Source: Cepaea nemoralis (Eukaryota; Mollusca; Gastropoda; Stylommatophora; Helicidae). Taken from it: a stretch of DNA of 64,000 bases. A program made the position numbers and the translations under genes. Where the stretch lies: positions 291,001 to 355,000 of the forward strand of contig JACEFZ010028320.1 in the NCBI GenBank assembly GCA_014155875.1, read 5' to 3'. The notes beneath the pieces are model-generated. The model was not told where the DNA came from. It saw only the letters and a list, made by a program, of their open reading frames with translations, and did no database searches. Each line of letters starts with the position of its first letter. Within the stretch, counting starts at the first letter, position 1. Positions 33,353-45,052 of this stretch are shown here, one piece after another.

Positions 33353-34085
33353 CATGGATGCACGACTTGACTCCTTATCGAAGCGATCATCACTAACTGA
33401 GAGTCCAGAAGCTGGCTCTCACTAAAACCGCCCTAAAACGACACACTATGCAGCCGGGAAAAGGAAAGCAGAGGCGAGAAAGACAAGTCGGACGACTGAT
33501 CCCGTAGCAACACACAGCAGCAGGAAGGGGCTGGGTGGGGTGGGGTAAAAAAAAAACATGCCACAGACCATTAGATGGGTCAAGCAGCAAGCCCCGGAAC
33601 ACTACATTCCAAGAGTGCTGCAGTGCTCTGGGTGCCAACAGTTTTAGCCTACCCGTGCTAACTCCAAAAGGATGATGGAGATCTGCAGATACTGCCTGGA
33701 CCACACTTCGCACATCAAGTGCCGTCACGCCAAGATCGACACCGACTTCAAGAAGCTCAACGCAAACAGAAAGTGCACTAACTGCCTCGGCAATCACAGG
33801 GATAGACATCTCGGTTGCCGCTGCCATAAAGACAGCAAAGAAGCCATGAAGCTAGCCATAAAATCAAACCTAGAATACTGGCATAATCAAGGCAGAGACG
33901 GAAAAAAATAACATTGAAACAAGCAAGTCTAAGGAGAAAGAGCATTGATGCAATTGCTCAAGAAACACTCCAAGAATGAAACCGCCCAAACAGACGACAT
34001 CAACAGCAAGATGCCGACAGAAGACGAAGCAACAGAAAAGAAGAAAGAAGCAGAAAGTGTTGATGTTTATTTAGAAAGTGTCCAC
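33353..34085 (+). pseudogene. LINE ORF1 (zinc-knuckle Gag-like) fragment
   Basis: The plus strand translates to CSGCQQF, MMEICRYCLDHTSHIKC and KCTNCLGNHRDRHLGC in series. This CCHC-type array is typical of ORF1 proteins of I/Jockey-like LINEs. An upstream piece starts MDARLDSLSKRSSL at 33355. Stops separate the parts. The matching ORF2 is not adjacent; an I-like LINE with RNase H is at 40430-41975 in the opposite orientation. Confidence 0.65.
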
Positions 34086-34151
34086 TTGATGATAACGATC
34101 TAAATGACGATCATTGGTGGTGATGATGATGAAACTAGTATAACCTCTAAC

Positions 34152-34301
34152 CTGGGAACCAATTGCTATTATGTGCATTCAAATGCACATTTGTATACAC
34201 ATAGTCGTAATGGTCTCTGTTGTTGGTGTCTTTATTCTTAAGTTGCCTCCAATGCCACACATTTTTATGTTTCCAACCTCCAGTGTACCACTTGTGAATA
34301 T
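34152..34301 (-). CDS. Host protease exon 5: middle of C-type lectin-like domain
   Basis: Encodes residues 214-264: YIHKWYTGGWKHKNVWHW at the WIGL-like strand, a basic/polar loop (QLKNKDTNNRDHYDY) and NSNWFPG before the long loop. The acceptor is ttttcag at 34302-34308 and the donor gttaga (weaker than the others) at 34146-34151. Both borders are phase 1 and join exons 4 and 6 without a stop. The WIGL motif is altered to WYTGG. Within the CTLD fold this exon supplies the middle strands. Confidence 0.85.
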
Positions 34302-34439
34302 CTGAAAATGTATAAACTACTGTAATACACAAATATCAACAACCACATTCTTCACATATGAATGCTCTGTGATTATCATTAAATAAGTCTGTGAATTTAT
34401 AGTTTCATCAGATTTTATCCTAAAGAATCATTGTCAAAG

Positions 34440-35145
34440 CATATCTTACCTCCATGACTTTCTAAAGATCTTGGATCTTGGTAAGCTCGATCAACTCTGC
34501 TGATGATATTCCTCCACACCCCCGTCCCAGGCCACCCAGCATCATTTCTCTTGGTCTGCCTCTGCATTTTTTTTCAACTAATATTTTCAGTTATTACGGT
34601 ATTCTGCAATGCCTCTCTTCTCATCACATAACCATAGAATGATGATTGTCTCTTTCTAATCATTGTATATAATTTTCTAGTTTCATTATCCTCTTTCAGG
34701 CAACCATTGTTAGTTACCCTGGTAATTCAAGAATTTCACAACATTCATCTCAGAACTATATCCATTTGTATGTTGTTACCAAGATTTTTCTAACTTGTTC
34801 ATTAACGTTTCATTAACCTTTTTCTGCGGTACAGCAATACCGTTTCTACATGACACGTCGACACTCTCTTTCTTACATTTAAGGATAGTGACTTACTGCA
34901 TAAGATAATTTTAATTTTCTGGACTGCAGCTTTCGCTTGACCCATTCTGAACTTAATCTCTGTCATGCATCTTCTTTCTGATGCTATAATTAAGATAATA
35001 AAATCATTTGTTTCGAAGTAGGTAGTGTCCATATGGATTTAAATGTATCAAATTGGGTAAACATTCTTCTTTCCGTGGTTAGGTGTCTTCTTTTTCTTTG
35101 ACATAACCATAGTTTCTATTTTCATGATACTCAAGTGAAGTCCTT
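34440..35145 (-). mobile_element. TGA-tailed LINE, reversed C-terminal half
   Basis: Uninterrupted reversed copy covering the C-terminal end to the post-RT region. Minus frame pieces include ERRCMTEIKFRMGQAKAAVQ near 34900-34985. It serves as reference for reconnecting the copy split by retrotransposon 1. Confidence 0.7.
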
Positions 35146-35200
35146 ATTTGCACCCTTTGTTACTACAATGTCACATAATTATAGATCTTTCTCATCTCTC

Positions 35201-35221
35201 TCCCCCCCCCCCCCCCCCCCC
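35201..35221 (+). repeat. Poly-C tract
   Basis: Cytosine homopolymer. Confidence 0.95.
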
Positions 35222-35269
35222 ATTAATACTGCCATCTACATAGCTATGATATTGCAACTGTCTAAATCT

Positions 35270-35987
35270 GCTTTCTTGATTCTCCTTTCTGCTGTCCTTT
35301 TAAGGATAGCCGGTGTTATCCATGCTGTATAGCTTTTTACTCCTGTGCGAAGTTTTTCTAAATATGATTCACTCCAAATGTGAAACGCCAGCAAACCTCC
35401 GTAGTCAATTGGTCTACTGCCTTGTGTAGGGCCTGGTATGTATTTGAGCTTGTGACTGCGAACTGTTCCTTAATTTCCTGATTTCTGGTGCATCTTACAT
35501 TGTATTGGTTTCTGTGTGTATGGAATATTATTAATCTCTTGAGCTTCAGTTTCATTTTGCCTTTCAGAAGATGATGATCTGGATATACGTCTGCTCATCT
35601 AAATATTTTTACATATTGTAAAGTAAATCTACATTTCTTGTCGATATAGATGTGGTTAATTTGATTTCTTGGTTTGTAGCCTGGTAAAGATAACATTACT
35701 TTATGAATTATTTTATGTGGATAAACGCTTCCGCCTATGATGTATTGATTCTCTGCGCAGACATTAGCAAATAGCTCTTCGTTGTAATTCAATACCCTAT
35801 GCTTATGTTTTGCCTGTGTTATCCGATCCTATCTTGCAATTCAGGTCACCCATCAGGATTGATTTTGATATTTCGATTGCCTTGATTGCTCACTCACAGT
35901 TCTTCGGAGGTTTGTACACAATGCCTCCTTAATTGTTTCATCCTTATAATTTGTTGGTGCGTAACATTGGATTATATTCATGTTTAC

Positions 35988-35989
<2 letters not shown>
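35270..35989 (-). pseudogene. LINE APE-type endonuclease fragment
   Basis: Minus frames give VNMNIIQCYAPTNYKDETIK, then NVCAENQYIIGGSVYPHK and NQINHIYIDKK, then DHHLLKGKMKLKL. These match the C-terminal half of the APE endonuclease with its final Asp-His pair (S/P-D-H-H). Stops and a frame break (TAG before ADVYPDHH) show it is dead. RT is not attached. Confidence 0.75.
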
Positions 35990-36029
<40 letters not shown>

Positions 36030-36072
36030 GCGTGCGTGCACGTGCGCTTGTGTGTGATTGTGTGTGTGTGTG
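35990..36072 (+). repeat. (TG)n microsatellite
   Basis: TG repeat passing into TGCG variants. Confidence 0.95.
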
Positions 36073-36079
36073 TTCTAAA

Positions 36080-36990
36080 AGTTACTGTTATTATTCTTGA
36101 GCTCACTGTTGTCCATGCTACTAGTGCTTTCTGTGCCTTTGGATAACAATAGGACCACTGCATTTAACATACATTTATTATGTAGAACAACACTACAATT
36201 ACCGTCCAGAAATATATTCTAGCTGTTCGGTGACTTCCATTGTAAACCGCAAATTTAATTGTTTAATTGTGACTGCCTCACCAGCATCGTCTCTTCTTTC
36301 GCCTTTCATCGCCCAGTGGAGCCCAGACCCTCAACTAACCCACGCTAAGCCCTTAGTAGACTTCTTCGCGACTGACTGGAATTTGCAGTCTAAGTTTTTT
36401 ACAGGATGAGGTGGTCAGTCTCATGTCAACGTTCCCAAGTCGTCTCTTACGACATGCATGATAAGTTACAATATTGCTATTCTTTGTTTTCATTAGCGCG
36501 CCCAGAATCATACTTTACATTTACGTGGTCGATATTTGGTAACAGAATCAACAGCACTTCCCTCGGGACATTCCCACTCATGCTCCATCTCCATCGCCAA
36601 ATGCCACCTTACAGTTCCCATAGCTCTAGTAGCATTCTAATTAAAATTCCGTCTGGCTTTTCCTGTCATCTAAGAGTGTCACCCCGATCCTCTACTCACT
36701 ACCTTCTGAACCAATGTCGTCTAACGTGCATATTCTTTGCGTTCAGTTGCAATCTCCACTTAGTCCCAGATAGCCTTCACCAAATCACCCTTATCGTCAT
36801 GTAACACTCTCGTACAGATATGAATCAGCAGTCAATCTATCGGGTCTTGTTAATTTCTCCGGACACCTGCATGTCATTGGCAGACTATCCATGACGTGCT
36901 CGCAAGCTGAGTCCTATCAGTCTGGCACTAAAAGTCTACTCACAACTCACTATTTATAGATTTTTAAAATAGTAATATCACTAACTACTA
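36080..36990. other. Intronic stretch, nothing firmly recognised
   Basis: A 132-codon plus frame (36406-36804) shows no domain motif or splice context. The sequence is C/T-richer than its surroundings and may be an unrecognised repeat. Confidence 0.35.
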
Positions 36991-37044
36991 AGAGGTAGAC
37001 ACACTATACTGAAGCTTTGAAAATTGTGTTTTTTTTTCCTGAGA

Positions 37045-37197
<153 letters not shown>

Positions 37198-37409
37198 CTG
37201 CCTCGCGCTCCAAAGGTTGCGGGTTAGATTCCCAACTCCGCCATTCCGTTCACGAGTGCGGTTTTCTCGGAAGTCTCGCGAGTATCGTCGCTAGAGCTAC
37301 AGAGTTCGTGCTTTGTGCGACGTTTTCGACAAGCCTCCTTTAGGGAGGACCAAGGGATCAAATCCGGTGCAATAAAGTGGGTCCTCTTACCTTGAAGCCC
37401 CCTTTAAAC
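37198..37409 (+). repeat. SINE family A, divergent copy
   Basis: Box B region gcgggttagattccc and body gagttcgtgctttgtgcgac. The 5' head is lost at the microsatellite. Confidence 0.7.
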
Positions 37410-37463
37410 ATATTATATTGAGTGTTTCAAACTCACGTTACTGACACTTAGAGGCTTACTTAC

Positions 37464-37637
37464 ATTGTACTGAGTGTTTGATAATGTTGGATAAGAAGTG
37501 GCTTTCCTTAATGGAATCAATGGTCAGGAGATTGGCATTGTCAGCAAGACAAATACTTGAAGCTTGCTTGATGGTCCTGGCTTTAGTGTAAAACTTGTAG
37601 CACTTTCCGAATCCAGATATCCAATTTTTGGGACACC
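37464..37637 (-). CDS. Host protease exon 4: N-terminal third of C-type lectin-like domain
   Basis: Encodes residues 156-214: RCPKNWISGFGKCYKFYTKA, then SICLADNANLLTIDSIKE. This is the classical CTLD opening (C-P--W----G-CY-F, then C----A-L--I-S--E). It contains three cysteines, including the N-terminal pair typical of long-form CTLDs. The acceptor is ttactag at 37638-37644 and the donor gtaagt at 37458-37463. Entry phase 1 completes the AGG codon left open by exon 3. Its place directly after an SRCR domain is unlike vertebrate neurotrypsin. Confidence 0.92.
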
Positions 37638-37739
37638 CTAGTAATGATACTTGAATAATTAATTAATCGATAAAGATAATTATGAAACAATTTTAATACA
37701 TTAACAGTGTTAAAATAATAATTTGCTTGCAAAAAGTAA

Positions 37740-37850
37740 AACCATCAACCATTGGAAGCATTAATAAAATGTGATTAGGGAAGATCGTCATAATCGCACT
37801 CCGGGCAGGCCCGTAAGTGCTACAATCTTCACCTTAAATTCTCCGTCAGC
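37740..37850 (-). mobile_element. 3'-end fragment of the RNase H-bearing LINE
   Basis: The minus strand reads GEDCSTYGPARSAIM, matching GEDLSTYEPVRSAMK at the end of the LINE copy at 40430-41975. Only the extreme C terminus is present. Confidence 0.65.
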
Positions 37851-37987
37851 GTATAAAGACTGGCTGCACCATTTCTGTATTGTGGAGAGACGCAGTCGAT
37901 CATAACATGACCAAAATGTTCACATACAAAAATGTCTTGGAAAACGTGACAACAATGTACACCTTGACAGAGAAAAACGATTACAAA

Positions 37988-38924
37988 TCTATATCTATAA
38001 AAGAGACTGTATGTTTGTGGGTTTGTGGGTTTGTGGATTTGGATGCGTTCGATAACGGTACATCCGATTGAGATGAAATTTTCTACACGTCTTCCTTTCA
38101 TTCCTGTGCAACCGACTATAATAATTTCTGAATGTAAAATCTTCTACTTATTTAATAACATTTACTTTTCCATTTTCATTATATAATGTCTATATAGCAG
38201 GGGCACTTCACTCTAGAAAAGTTATTTCAAGGGGCATAACTTTTAATAACATTTCTAAATACTTTATAGTCATATTGTTGGACTTTCCTGCACTATTGTT
38301 ACACTCTTTGTCTATAGTTATTTTTAGGCATATAAGTTATATTAAATAATGATATAATCTTTAAGGTATTTTTACAGTTGGCATAAAAATAATGCATTAT
38401 GCATAACATTTTAACCCATCTTTTTCTACAGTTTTCATTGAATGGTGTGTGGAAGGACATTCTTTTAAGTTACTGTGCGCCAAAAGCTGGGCGAAACCAC
38501 GCCGGTCAGACAGATAGACAGACAGACAGACAGTCGGGAACGGGAGAGCTTATATGACTACTTATATGAATTAAATTAGATGCTCCCCACCAGGGACTGG
38601 GTGAAGCCGGGCCGGCACAGACAGACAGACAGACATACAGACAGTCGGGAACGGGAGAGCTTATATGACTACGTATATGAATTAAATTAGATGCTCCCCA
38701 CCAGGGACTGGGTGAAGCCGGGCCGGGACAGAGAGACAAACAGATAGTCGGGAACGGGAGAGCTTATATGACTACTTATATGAATTAAATGAGATGCTCC
38801 CCACCAGGGACTGGGTGAAGCCGGGCCGGGTCAGCCAGCCAGACAGACAAACAAGCAGACAGACTGACTGATAGATAGATAGATCCCCTCCAGGGCCTGG
38901 GCGAAGCCGGGCCGGGTCAGCTAG
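37988..38924 (+). mobile_element. Non-autonomous Helitron with multiplied 3' unit
   Basis: Starts TCTATATCTATAAAAGAGAC after an A and ends GGGTCAGCTAG before a T, the A/T insertion and CTAG end expected of Helitrons. No Rep/helicase frame is present. The 3' half consists of about four units of roughly 110-120 bp. Each carries ctccccaccagggactgggt, gaagccgggccgg and a gacagacagacaga run; the last unit leads to the real CTAG end. Confidence 0.75.
38480..38924 (+). repeat. Tandem units of the Helitron 3' hairpin region
   Basis: Units contain cagtcgggaacgggagagct, tatatgaattaaat, accagggactgggtgaag and a GACA repeat of variable length. The first and last units are partial or divergent. Confidence 0.88.
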
Positions 38925-38929
38925 TAATT

Positions 38930-39100
38930 TATAAACTATGGATAATGCATGATTACAATAACAGACACTAAGGAGGACAGTTGGAAATGTATATGATAAA
39001 ATGCAATAAAGGCAATACATATGAAATACGTTAGATATATTTATATAATTAATAAATAAAGTAATGGTCTTGTTCTAGATGTGTTGTTTTTACCTTTCCT
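38930..39100. other. Short spacer between Helitron and hAT
   Basis: AT-rich, nothing recognised. Confidence 0.4.
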
Positions 39101-39106
39101 CTAGAG

Positions 39107-40425
39107 CAGTGGTTCCCAAGCTTTTCAAGCAGAGGGCATATCTACTATTTTCGGTAGTTAAGCGGGCTACAACGTTATAAAATTATAAAAGTCGTGAAAT
39201 ATCTTTATCATTCTTAACTTTTGTCAACTGAATTCTAAAATTTTAAAAGCAGTCAGTTTTATTACTACATTGCGGTCATTCTTTTTTTTTTTTTTGCGGG
39301 GGGGGGGGGGGGGGGGTTTAAAATCAAAGGTTCATTTAATAATAAATTTTAAATCAGTTTCGAAAATCGCTACTAATGTAATAAATGTACAATTGTAACT
39401 GTTCTTCACAACCAGTTGACTTAAGTTCAGATGCCAGTTTATCAATATCAGGGCACAAATATGACGTGCCCAAAGTCATAAGCGCAGCTAGGTTACTGTT
39501 GGTGATTCTGGAACGTTGAATGTTTTTTTTATAACGGTCATTGCGGAAAATGACTGCTCCCATCTGTAAGTCGAACCAAAACGACAAATGTATATCTGGG
39601 TGAATGAACGGAAGAGTTCAAATGGTTCGACAGTCTATAATCGCCAGAATGAAATCATATGATCAGCTGAAGGCGAAGCGGGTAGCTCCAGAAATTTACA
39701 TCTCAGTGCAGAATTACATTTCAAATCAATTACTTCGTGCTGAACGTTTTGCTGTAATTGACAGAGATTTTCATCAGAAAATACGAACGGACTTATGAAG
39801 AGGGCAACATTATCCTCCTCTGTTTTGAACTCTTGAAATCGCGACTGAAAGATATTCCAGAAGACTTTCAACTTTTACTTTGTACCGTAACAAGTCACAT
39901 TTATTTTCCACCACAAGCGTCTTCAGGATTGGAAACGCCTCTAAAGTCCCTCCAGTCAGCTGTCCGATAAACAGCCGTAATCTCATTTTAAATGAAGAAA
40001 TGTCATAGCACACATTTGTGAATAGTTTGGTTTTTTCCCCTGGATCCTCGCACTTAAAGAGTTTAAATGAGACGTGATGTCCACCAAAAATGCCAGGTCA
40101 TTAAGACAGTCATCGTTCAGCAGACATTCCCGTTCTGTAGGAAATTCATTTATTTCAGACAGAAACAGAAAGACACTATTTTTCAGTGCCCAGAAACGTG
40201 ACAGAACATTTCCTTTAGATAACCATGTGACATCACAGTGTAACAGTAGATCACCGTATTCCTCGTTAAGGACTGATAGAAACTGTCTGAACTCACGTCT
40301 GGTTAGCGCCTTACTTCGAATTTAGTTAACACATCTCAGAACAACATCCATGACATGTTTCATATTTAATGTCTTTCCACACAGAGCTTTTTGGTGAATG
40401 ATACAATGATATTTTAATATAGTTC
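39107..40425 (-). pseudogene. hAT transposase relic, GTF2IRD2/ZBED-like
   Basis: Starts at its left end with a hAT-type terminus CAGTGGTTCCCAAGCTTTT (39107) after ctctagag. Minus translation shows FRQFLSVLNEEYGDLLLH, CDVTWLSKGNVLSRFW, LAFLVDITSHLNSL, FQEFKTEEDNVALF and IDLKCNSALRCKFLEL. These motifs are shared with the C-terminal part of GTF2IRD2/ZBED5-type hAT-derived proteins. The C-terminal dimerisation region is broken by frameshifts (RSRITNSNLAAL survives). The right part is cut by the LINE at 40430. A T/G homopolymer lies at 39281-39316. Confidence 0.8.
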
Positions 40426-40429
40426 AGTA

Positions 40430-41975
40430 CAGTTATCAGTTGGGGCATCTTCATTGCACTCCGGACAGGTTCATAGGTGCTCAGATCCTCCCCCTGCATA
40501 TGCATCAGCATTCGGTGGCTAATAGTGCCAGTTCTATGTTGGTTAACGAGGCACCTCGTTTTCTCGATCTACCTCTCGTGTCTGGCCGTGCCAATCCTTA
40601 CTCCCAAGTCTTTCATCCTGGTCAGCGATGTGGATTCATTGACGTCAAAATCTTCTGTTCTCGACATGTCTTTAAGGACGTTAATATCATCGGTACGATC
40701 CATGGGCTGGCCATCTGCATGGGGTGCAGAGCCAGCCAGTTTATCAGCTCGTTCATTTCCCTCGACACCCGCATGTCCCGGACGGACAACAGACTTCCTC
40801 AGCGACTCAGTCCACTATTTACGTACAGATCCAGCTTCGACCTTCCGAATCATGCTCATTGAATCACTGAGTTGGTATAATGCTGTGATTCTAGCCATAG
40901 GAAAGCCTGTGTTACTGTAATCACCTCCATCGTCATGCTGCTCGTGGGCATAGTGTGGGCACCACTGGATTCTTGAACGGTTCGGCCCGCTGAACGGGCT
41001 GTAAATGCCCATGCACATCTTTGCTTCTTTACAACAGATCCATCTGTATAGATGAGCACTTCGGGGTTGTCTGCGTGTTCACTGATGAGCGCGTTGACCT
41101 CTGCATTGACAGTGGCAGGGTCCTGTTCTCTGCACCGTCTGTCAAGTGTGATAATGCAGGAGAAGGTGCACTTAAAAGCTGGAGGCACAGGCACCCATTC
41201 CTTGCCGGGGTTGATACTGGTAGGACTGCAGATCTATCTGATGATATCTTCCGCCCGACCCATCCATGATTTGCCCCTCTTTAGCCTGTTGCCCTTTTCT
41301 CTGAATATATCTTCATGCAGAGGGTGCTGCTCATCCGCACTTACTTTCAAGTATGCACAAGCTCTCCAGATCTTGATCCTGTGGTTCATTGTCGGAAAGT
41401 CAAAGAGGTATCTCATTGCTACACAGCTGGTGTCTCTCGTGCAGCCCAAACTGATGCGCATGGCTTCGTTTTGTACCTTTTCAAGTCTTCCAATCTGTGT
41501 AGGGCTGACAGTAAGGATGGCCAGGGCATACTCGATGGGTGAAAGCACCAGTCCTTGGAACAGAAGTATTAGCAGTCTTTGCTCGATATTGGTAGTCGCC
41601 ATGACTCTCATTGCTGACAAACCTTTTCGAGCTTTCGTTATGGCATAATCGACATGATCTCTGAAAGACAGGCTACGATGAAGCCTCACGCCAAATATGT
41701 TATCGACTGGGTTCTACACAAAATGCTCCTATCCATTCTCACTGCCGGCAGGTCTGTGTTCACAATATGGTTGTTTAGTGAGAACCATGTAACCGATGCC
41801 TTTGCAGGGTTGACAATGGCCGCATACCATGAGGAAATTCGATCTAGTTCGCCCTGCATATCATTGGCAACCGCCTTTCTATCTCGACCCTGTCTATACA
41901 CAAGAATGTCATCAGCAAATGACAGAGTCCTACCCCTCCCGTCCAACTGTTGTTCAGTGATCGGCACTTCAATGA
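40430..41975 (-). pseudogene. I-like LINE: RT end, thumb and RNase H
   Basis: From 41967 leftwards: LSFADDILVYRQGRDRK (catalytic FADD), then HVDYAITKARKGLSAMRV and SLGCTRDTSCVAMRYLFDFP (thumb/linker). RNase H follows with VLIYTDGSVVKKQRCAWAF (first Asp), TMEVITVTQA (Glu) and GHAGVEGNERADKLAG (His and last Asp). Frame shifts at 41690, 41200 and 40860 divide it into three pieces. LINE proteins with C-terminal RNase H of this kind are common in molluscs. The RT N-terminus and endonuclease are missing. It is inserted in or next to the hAT relic. Confidence 0.82.
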
Positions 41976-41989
41976 CAATTCATTTTAAC

Positions 41990-42170
41990 AACATCGACAC
42001 TATATGTAGACATACAAGCAATATAACCAACAATTTGACAACTTTTAGACAGATATTCGACAGAATTTTAATAGACTACTATAACAAACTCCTCCCTGAC
42101 ACTCTGCCTTGACACATGCATCCCCAAACTTATTACCATAAAACCAACTCAATAATATTAAATAAAGTAC
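41990..42170. other. Stretch without recognised content
   Basis: AT-rich with a short Thr/Asn-rich frame. Nothing recognised. Confidence 0.4.
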
Positions 42171-42171
42171 A

Positions 42172-42655
42172 GATTTGGAACACACGCTCCACAAAATAAA
42201 GACACATTTTTATAAACCACTAATTTTAAGAGTCCTTAATGCCAAATTACTATTTAACCCCAGAACTAACGCGCGCGTCATTGCGATTTCTGGAGTCCAA
42301 CTTCAGTGCTATGATAATATCCTACAACCAATATTGTATGTCAGCCTGAAATTATTATCTACAGAAAATAGATATCCTACATCATAACCGGAGTACCTTG
42401 TAGTAGTAGCAACAACCACGATTTTCAAAAATACCTACCACAAACCTACTTCAGTGTGCAGATTTAAATTAGTCCATTACTTGTGCTGGAGACTAACAAT
42501 CGTATCGCACTATGTCCATCATTATTACTTCAAGACTCTTCATTGGACATCAAACACGTCATGGGAAATCAAAACACATTTCTGACCTATTATCAAGGCT
42601 ACCAGCAGATGAAACGACACAACAGCCCAGTAAAGAAACATTAGAAAGTCATATT
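42172..42655 (+). pseudogene. Ty3/Gypsy RNase H remnant
   Basis: Decayed plus frames: KPLILRVLNAKLLFNP and LQPILYVSLKLLSTENRYPT correspond to the RNase H start (F-S--L---E--Y). KHISDLLSRLPADETT corresponds to its end (N--AD-LSRLP). A third Gypsy element, unrelated in detail to the two LTR elements, is implied. No LTRs were recognised. Confidence 0.6.
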
Positions 42656-42659
42656 CTGA

Positions 42660-42878
42660 ACAGCCGTTTGACTCGTGCTCCGAAGGTTGTGGGTTCAATT
42701 CCGGGCCGCGTCCTTCGGTTTACGAGTTAAATGTTTCGGAGACTCCTGTGGGTCGTCGCTAAAAGCTACGGAGTTCGGGCTTTGTGCGACGCTTTCCGTG
42801 CTGCGGAAAGAGACCGAGCCATATGGGATAAAACCCGGTGCAATGAAGTCGACCCTGTCGACTGTTAAGCGACTGTAT
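42660..42878 (+). repeat. SINE family A, 5'-truncated
   Basis: Box B gggttcaattccgggcc and a complete body to gcgactgt. The box A half is missing. Confidence 0.8.
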
Positions 42879-42879
42879 T

Positions 42880-43425
42880 CTGAAGTAACAATAGTTGTGA
42901 TGGGCCAATGAGTTGGCGAGGGTATCCATTCATCTATTGTCGTCTGGGTTCTCCAACAAATGGCAACAACTACAAACATACTGAAGACAACTGCTGAAGG
43001 ATCCTCATTTCATAAACTCCAATATTTTATTGAGCAAACCTCACCGTCCAGCTCACATATTGTCCATATCATATCCTGCTTACGTACATTACACATCCGT
43101 CACAGCTATGCAAGTCTCTCGGAGGTGGCCATAATTGTCATTAAACGGCGTCAACATCCAACTAGTTGTTCGACGAGCGCTACACAATTCGGTTCGTTAA
43201 CTACTTATAGTTCTCAGGCGTACATATTGTACCACAGACACTGGCTTCTCACCTAGGCCTGTTTCCGTAGCGGCACGTCACTCACGTTGACGGCATAGAA
43301 ATCGCTCGCTGTGAGATCTGGCTTGTTGGCATTTTACACATTTTCGGTCAGTAAGGTCAACACAGCCGGTCTCTCTGGCTGTGGGGTTACAACACTTTCT
43401 CTCTGTAATCCCGTTTATCACGCAG
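42880..43425. other. Stretch without firm annotation
   Basis: May be the continuation of the decayed Gypsy pol fragment to its left, but I could not see an integrase motif. Confidence 0.3.
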
Positions 43426-43429
43426 AGTC

Positions 43430-43602
43430 TCGTAGCGGAGCGAGAGCTGAGGCGGTTCGACCCCCGCTCGTGACTTGCGGGATACTGAGCCGGCTGCTCA
43501 GAAATCAATGGCAAACTATTGAGCGTAATCTTGCCAAGAGATCAACATACAGCTGAAAGATGCTGGTGTTGACAGCTAAGTCCTGTAAAAGGATATTCTA
43601 AA
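43430..43602 (+). repeat. SINE family B, divergent subfamily
   Basis: Head gtagcggagcgagagc, box B gcggttcgacccc, body gccggctgctcagaaatcaa, end tcctgtaaaaggatatt, and an A-run. Confidence 0.72.
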
Positions 43603-43604
43603 AA

Positions 43605-44080
43605 AAAAAAAAGATCAACAAAGTACGGCTTCAACTCCATAACTAAATCTTCGCCGTATCCGAATATGGTTTAAGATAATTTAATGTTTCTTCTTCATGT
43701 AGAAACAGCTTGATGTTAATTCCTGAGCGTAAAACCGCAGATCTTACTTCGTCAATATTCTAGCCGTAGGTGGATTCCGAAAACTTCACGGCTTCTACGC
43801 TGCATATGGTCATCTCAAATTTTTCGTGAGTCAATACTTCGTTAGTGGCGTAATACACGTGTCGCCCGAACCGAGTTACACGCAATTACACTCGGTAACC
43901 CTGGGTTTAACTCTTGATTTACAACAGTATTGTGGTTATCTCCCTTACCATACATTAAACTCTCTTCATATGTTCTTGGTATCATGGCAAGTGTACTAGG
44001 TCAGCCTTGGAAACATTTGATTAAACAAGATGATACAGGTGTAATTCATATTCCACAGGACGCAAAAGTGACATATTGAA
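43605..44080. other. Stretch without recognised content
   Basis: No gene or repeat recognised. It ends at a partial SINE E. Confidence 0.35.
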
Positions 44081-44084
44081 CTCA

Positions 44085-44190
44085 GTGTTTCGGATAGGCC
44101 TTAGGTTCATACCACAATACGATCAGCGTTGCCAGTAGTGGGTTGTGCTCAATATTTAATTCTCAAATCCCGAAACAACCAAATAAAACA
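44085..44190 (+). repeat. SINE family E, 3' part only
   Basis: Carries ataggccttaggttcatacc and the shared end ctcaaatcccgaaacaacc. Confidence 0.7.
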
Positions 44191-44214
44191 ATTTGATTAT
44201 TGCTCGCTGGAATT

Positions 44215-44608
44215 TAGGCGGCCTGGTGTGCCTTGCCAGTGAGAAGACCTGATCGTTCGGGTCCAAATCGATTGACGGACGTCAGTCGCGGCGATCGGGC
44301 AAATCTTGAGCTACAACCTACGATGGGTGACGTTGTAATATTCTGTTGTGATAATACGACTGTGTCCAGCGTGTGCCGCGTGGACTAGTGTTTACACACC
44401 CGCTTCACACGCCAGTGATCGGGGAGTTTGTTTCCGGGTCTGGTCAAGGATATGCACTACTGACGAGCTCAAACGAGAGCGAAACTCGAGTCTAGTGCTT
44501 CCGCATTGACGTGGATAGGTCTTAGGTTTATACCAGAATACGATCAGCGTTGCCAGTAGTGGGTTGTGCTCAATATTTAAATCTCAAATCCCGAAACAAC
44601 CAATTAAA
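44215..44608 (+). repeat. SINE family E, full copy
   Basis: Same layout as 28160-28545: 5' part with gtcgcggcgatcgggc, internal tRNA-like gccgcgtggactagtg, body gcactactgacgagctcaa, end ctcaaatcccgaaacaacc. A duplicate of its 3' part lies directly upstream. Confidence 0.75.
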
Positions 44609-44609
44609 T

Positions 44610-45045
44610 CAATTTACAATTGTCAGTTTTAATTATTGTATCTAGATGTTCTTGTTTATTGCAATGTTTGCTTATTTCGCGGCAACCCAAGCCCTTCCCC
44701 GGGTCGTGGGAGTTCCGCCTACGCTCTGACATCGCCATGGTTTCCATGGTAACACACACACACAAACACACACATCTTTCCCTCCCACAGTTTTGTCCGG
44801 CTGTCAACACAGGTCCGATGCTCCAGAAATATTTACCGGTACTTCTTTTTGCCAGTCATCCATTTCAGAGGTGTGTAACAAGGATTTCTTTGTTTGATAG
44901 TGATAGGTAAGAAAACTACAAGTGTGAATAGAAGCAATAAAGTAGCAAACAAATCATAAAGATGCCATAGCAGCCTCGTGTTATTACGAAAATAGTATCC
45001 CCAGTTCAGAAGAATTCCCCGGTCAAGGTGGTAATCGAGCTGGTT
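44610..45045. other. Intronic stretch, nothing recognised
   Basis: Contains a short CA repeat near 44752-44774. Small frames on both strands show no motif. Confidence 0.35.
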
Positions 45046-45052
45046 TCTAGGC

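Noticed and set aside
36406..36804. 132-codon open frame
   Set aside because: No motif, no splice context, composition like random C/T-rich DNA. The strand is opposite to the host gene.
38480..38924. Regularly spaced repeats that could suggest a CRISPR array
   Set aside because: Units are about 110 bp, nearly identical throughout without unique spacers, end in a Helitron terminus, and the genome is eukaryotic.
39635..42110. Idea that 39-42 kb is a host BED/hAT-derived gene
   Set aside because: The frame is broken repeatedly and a LINE interrupts it. It reads as a transposon relic, not a domesticated gene.
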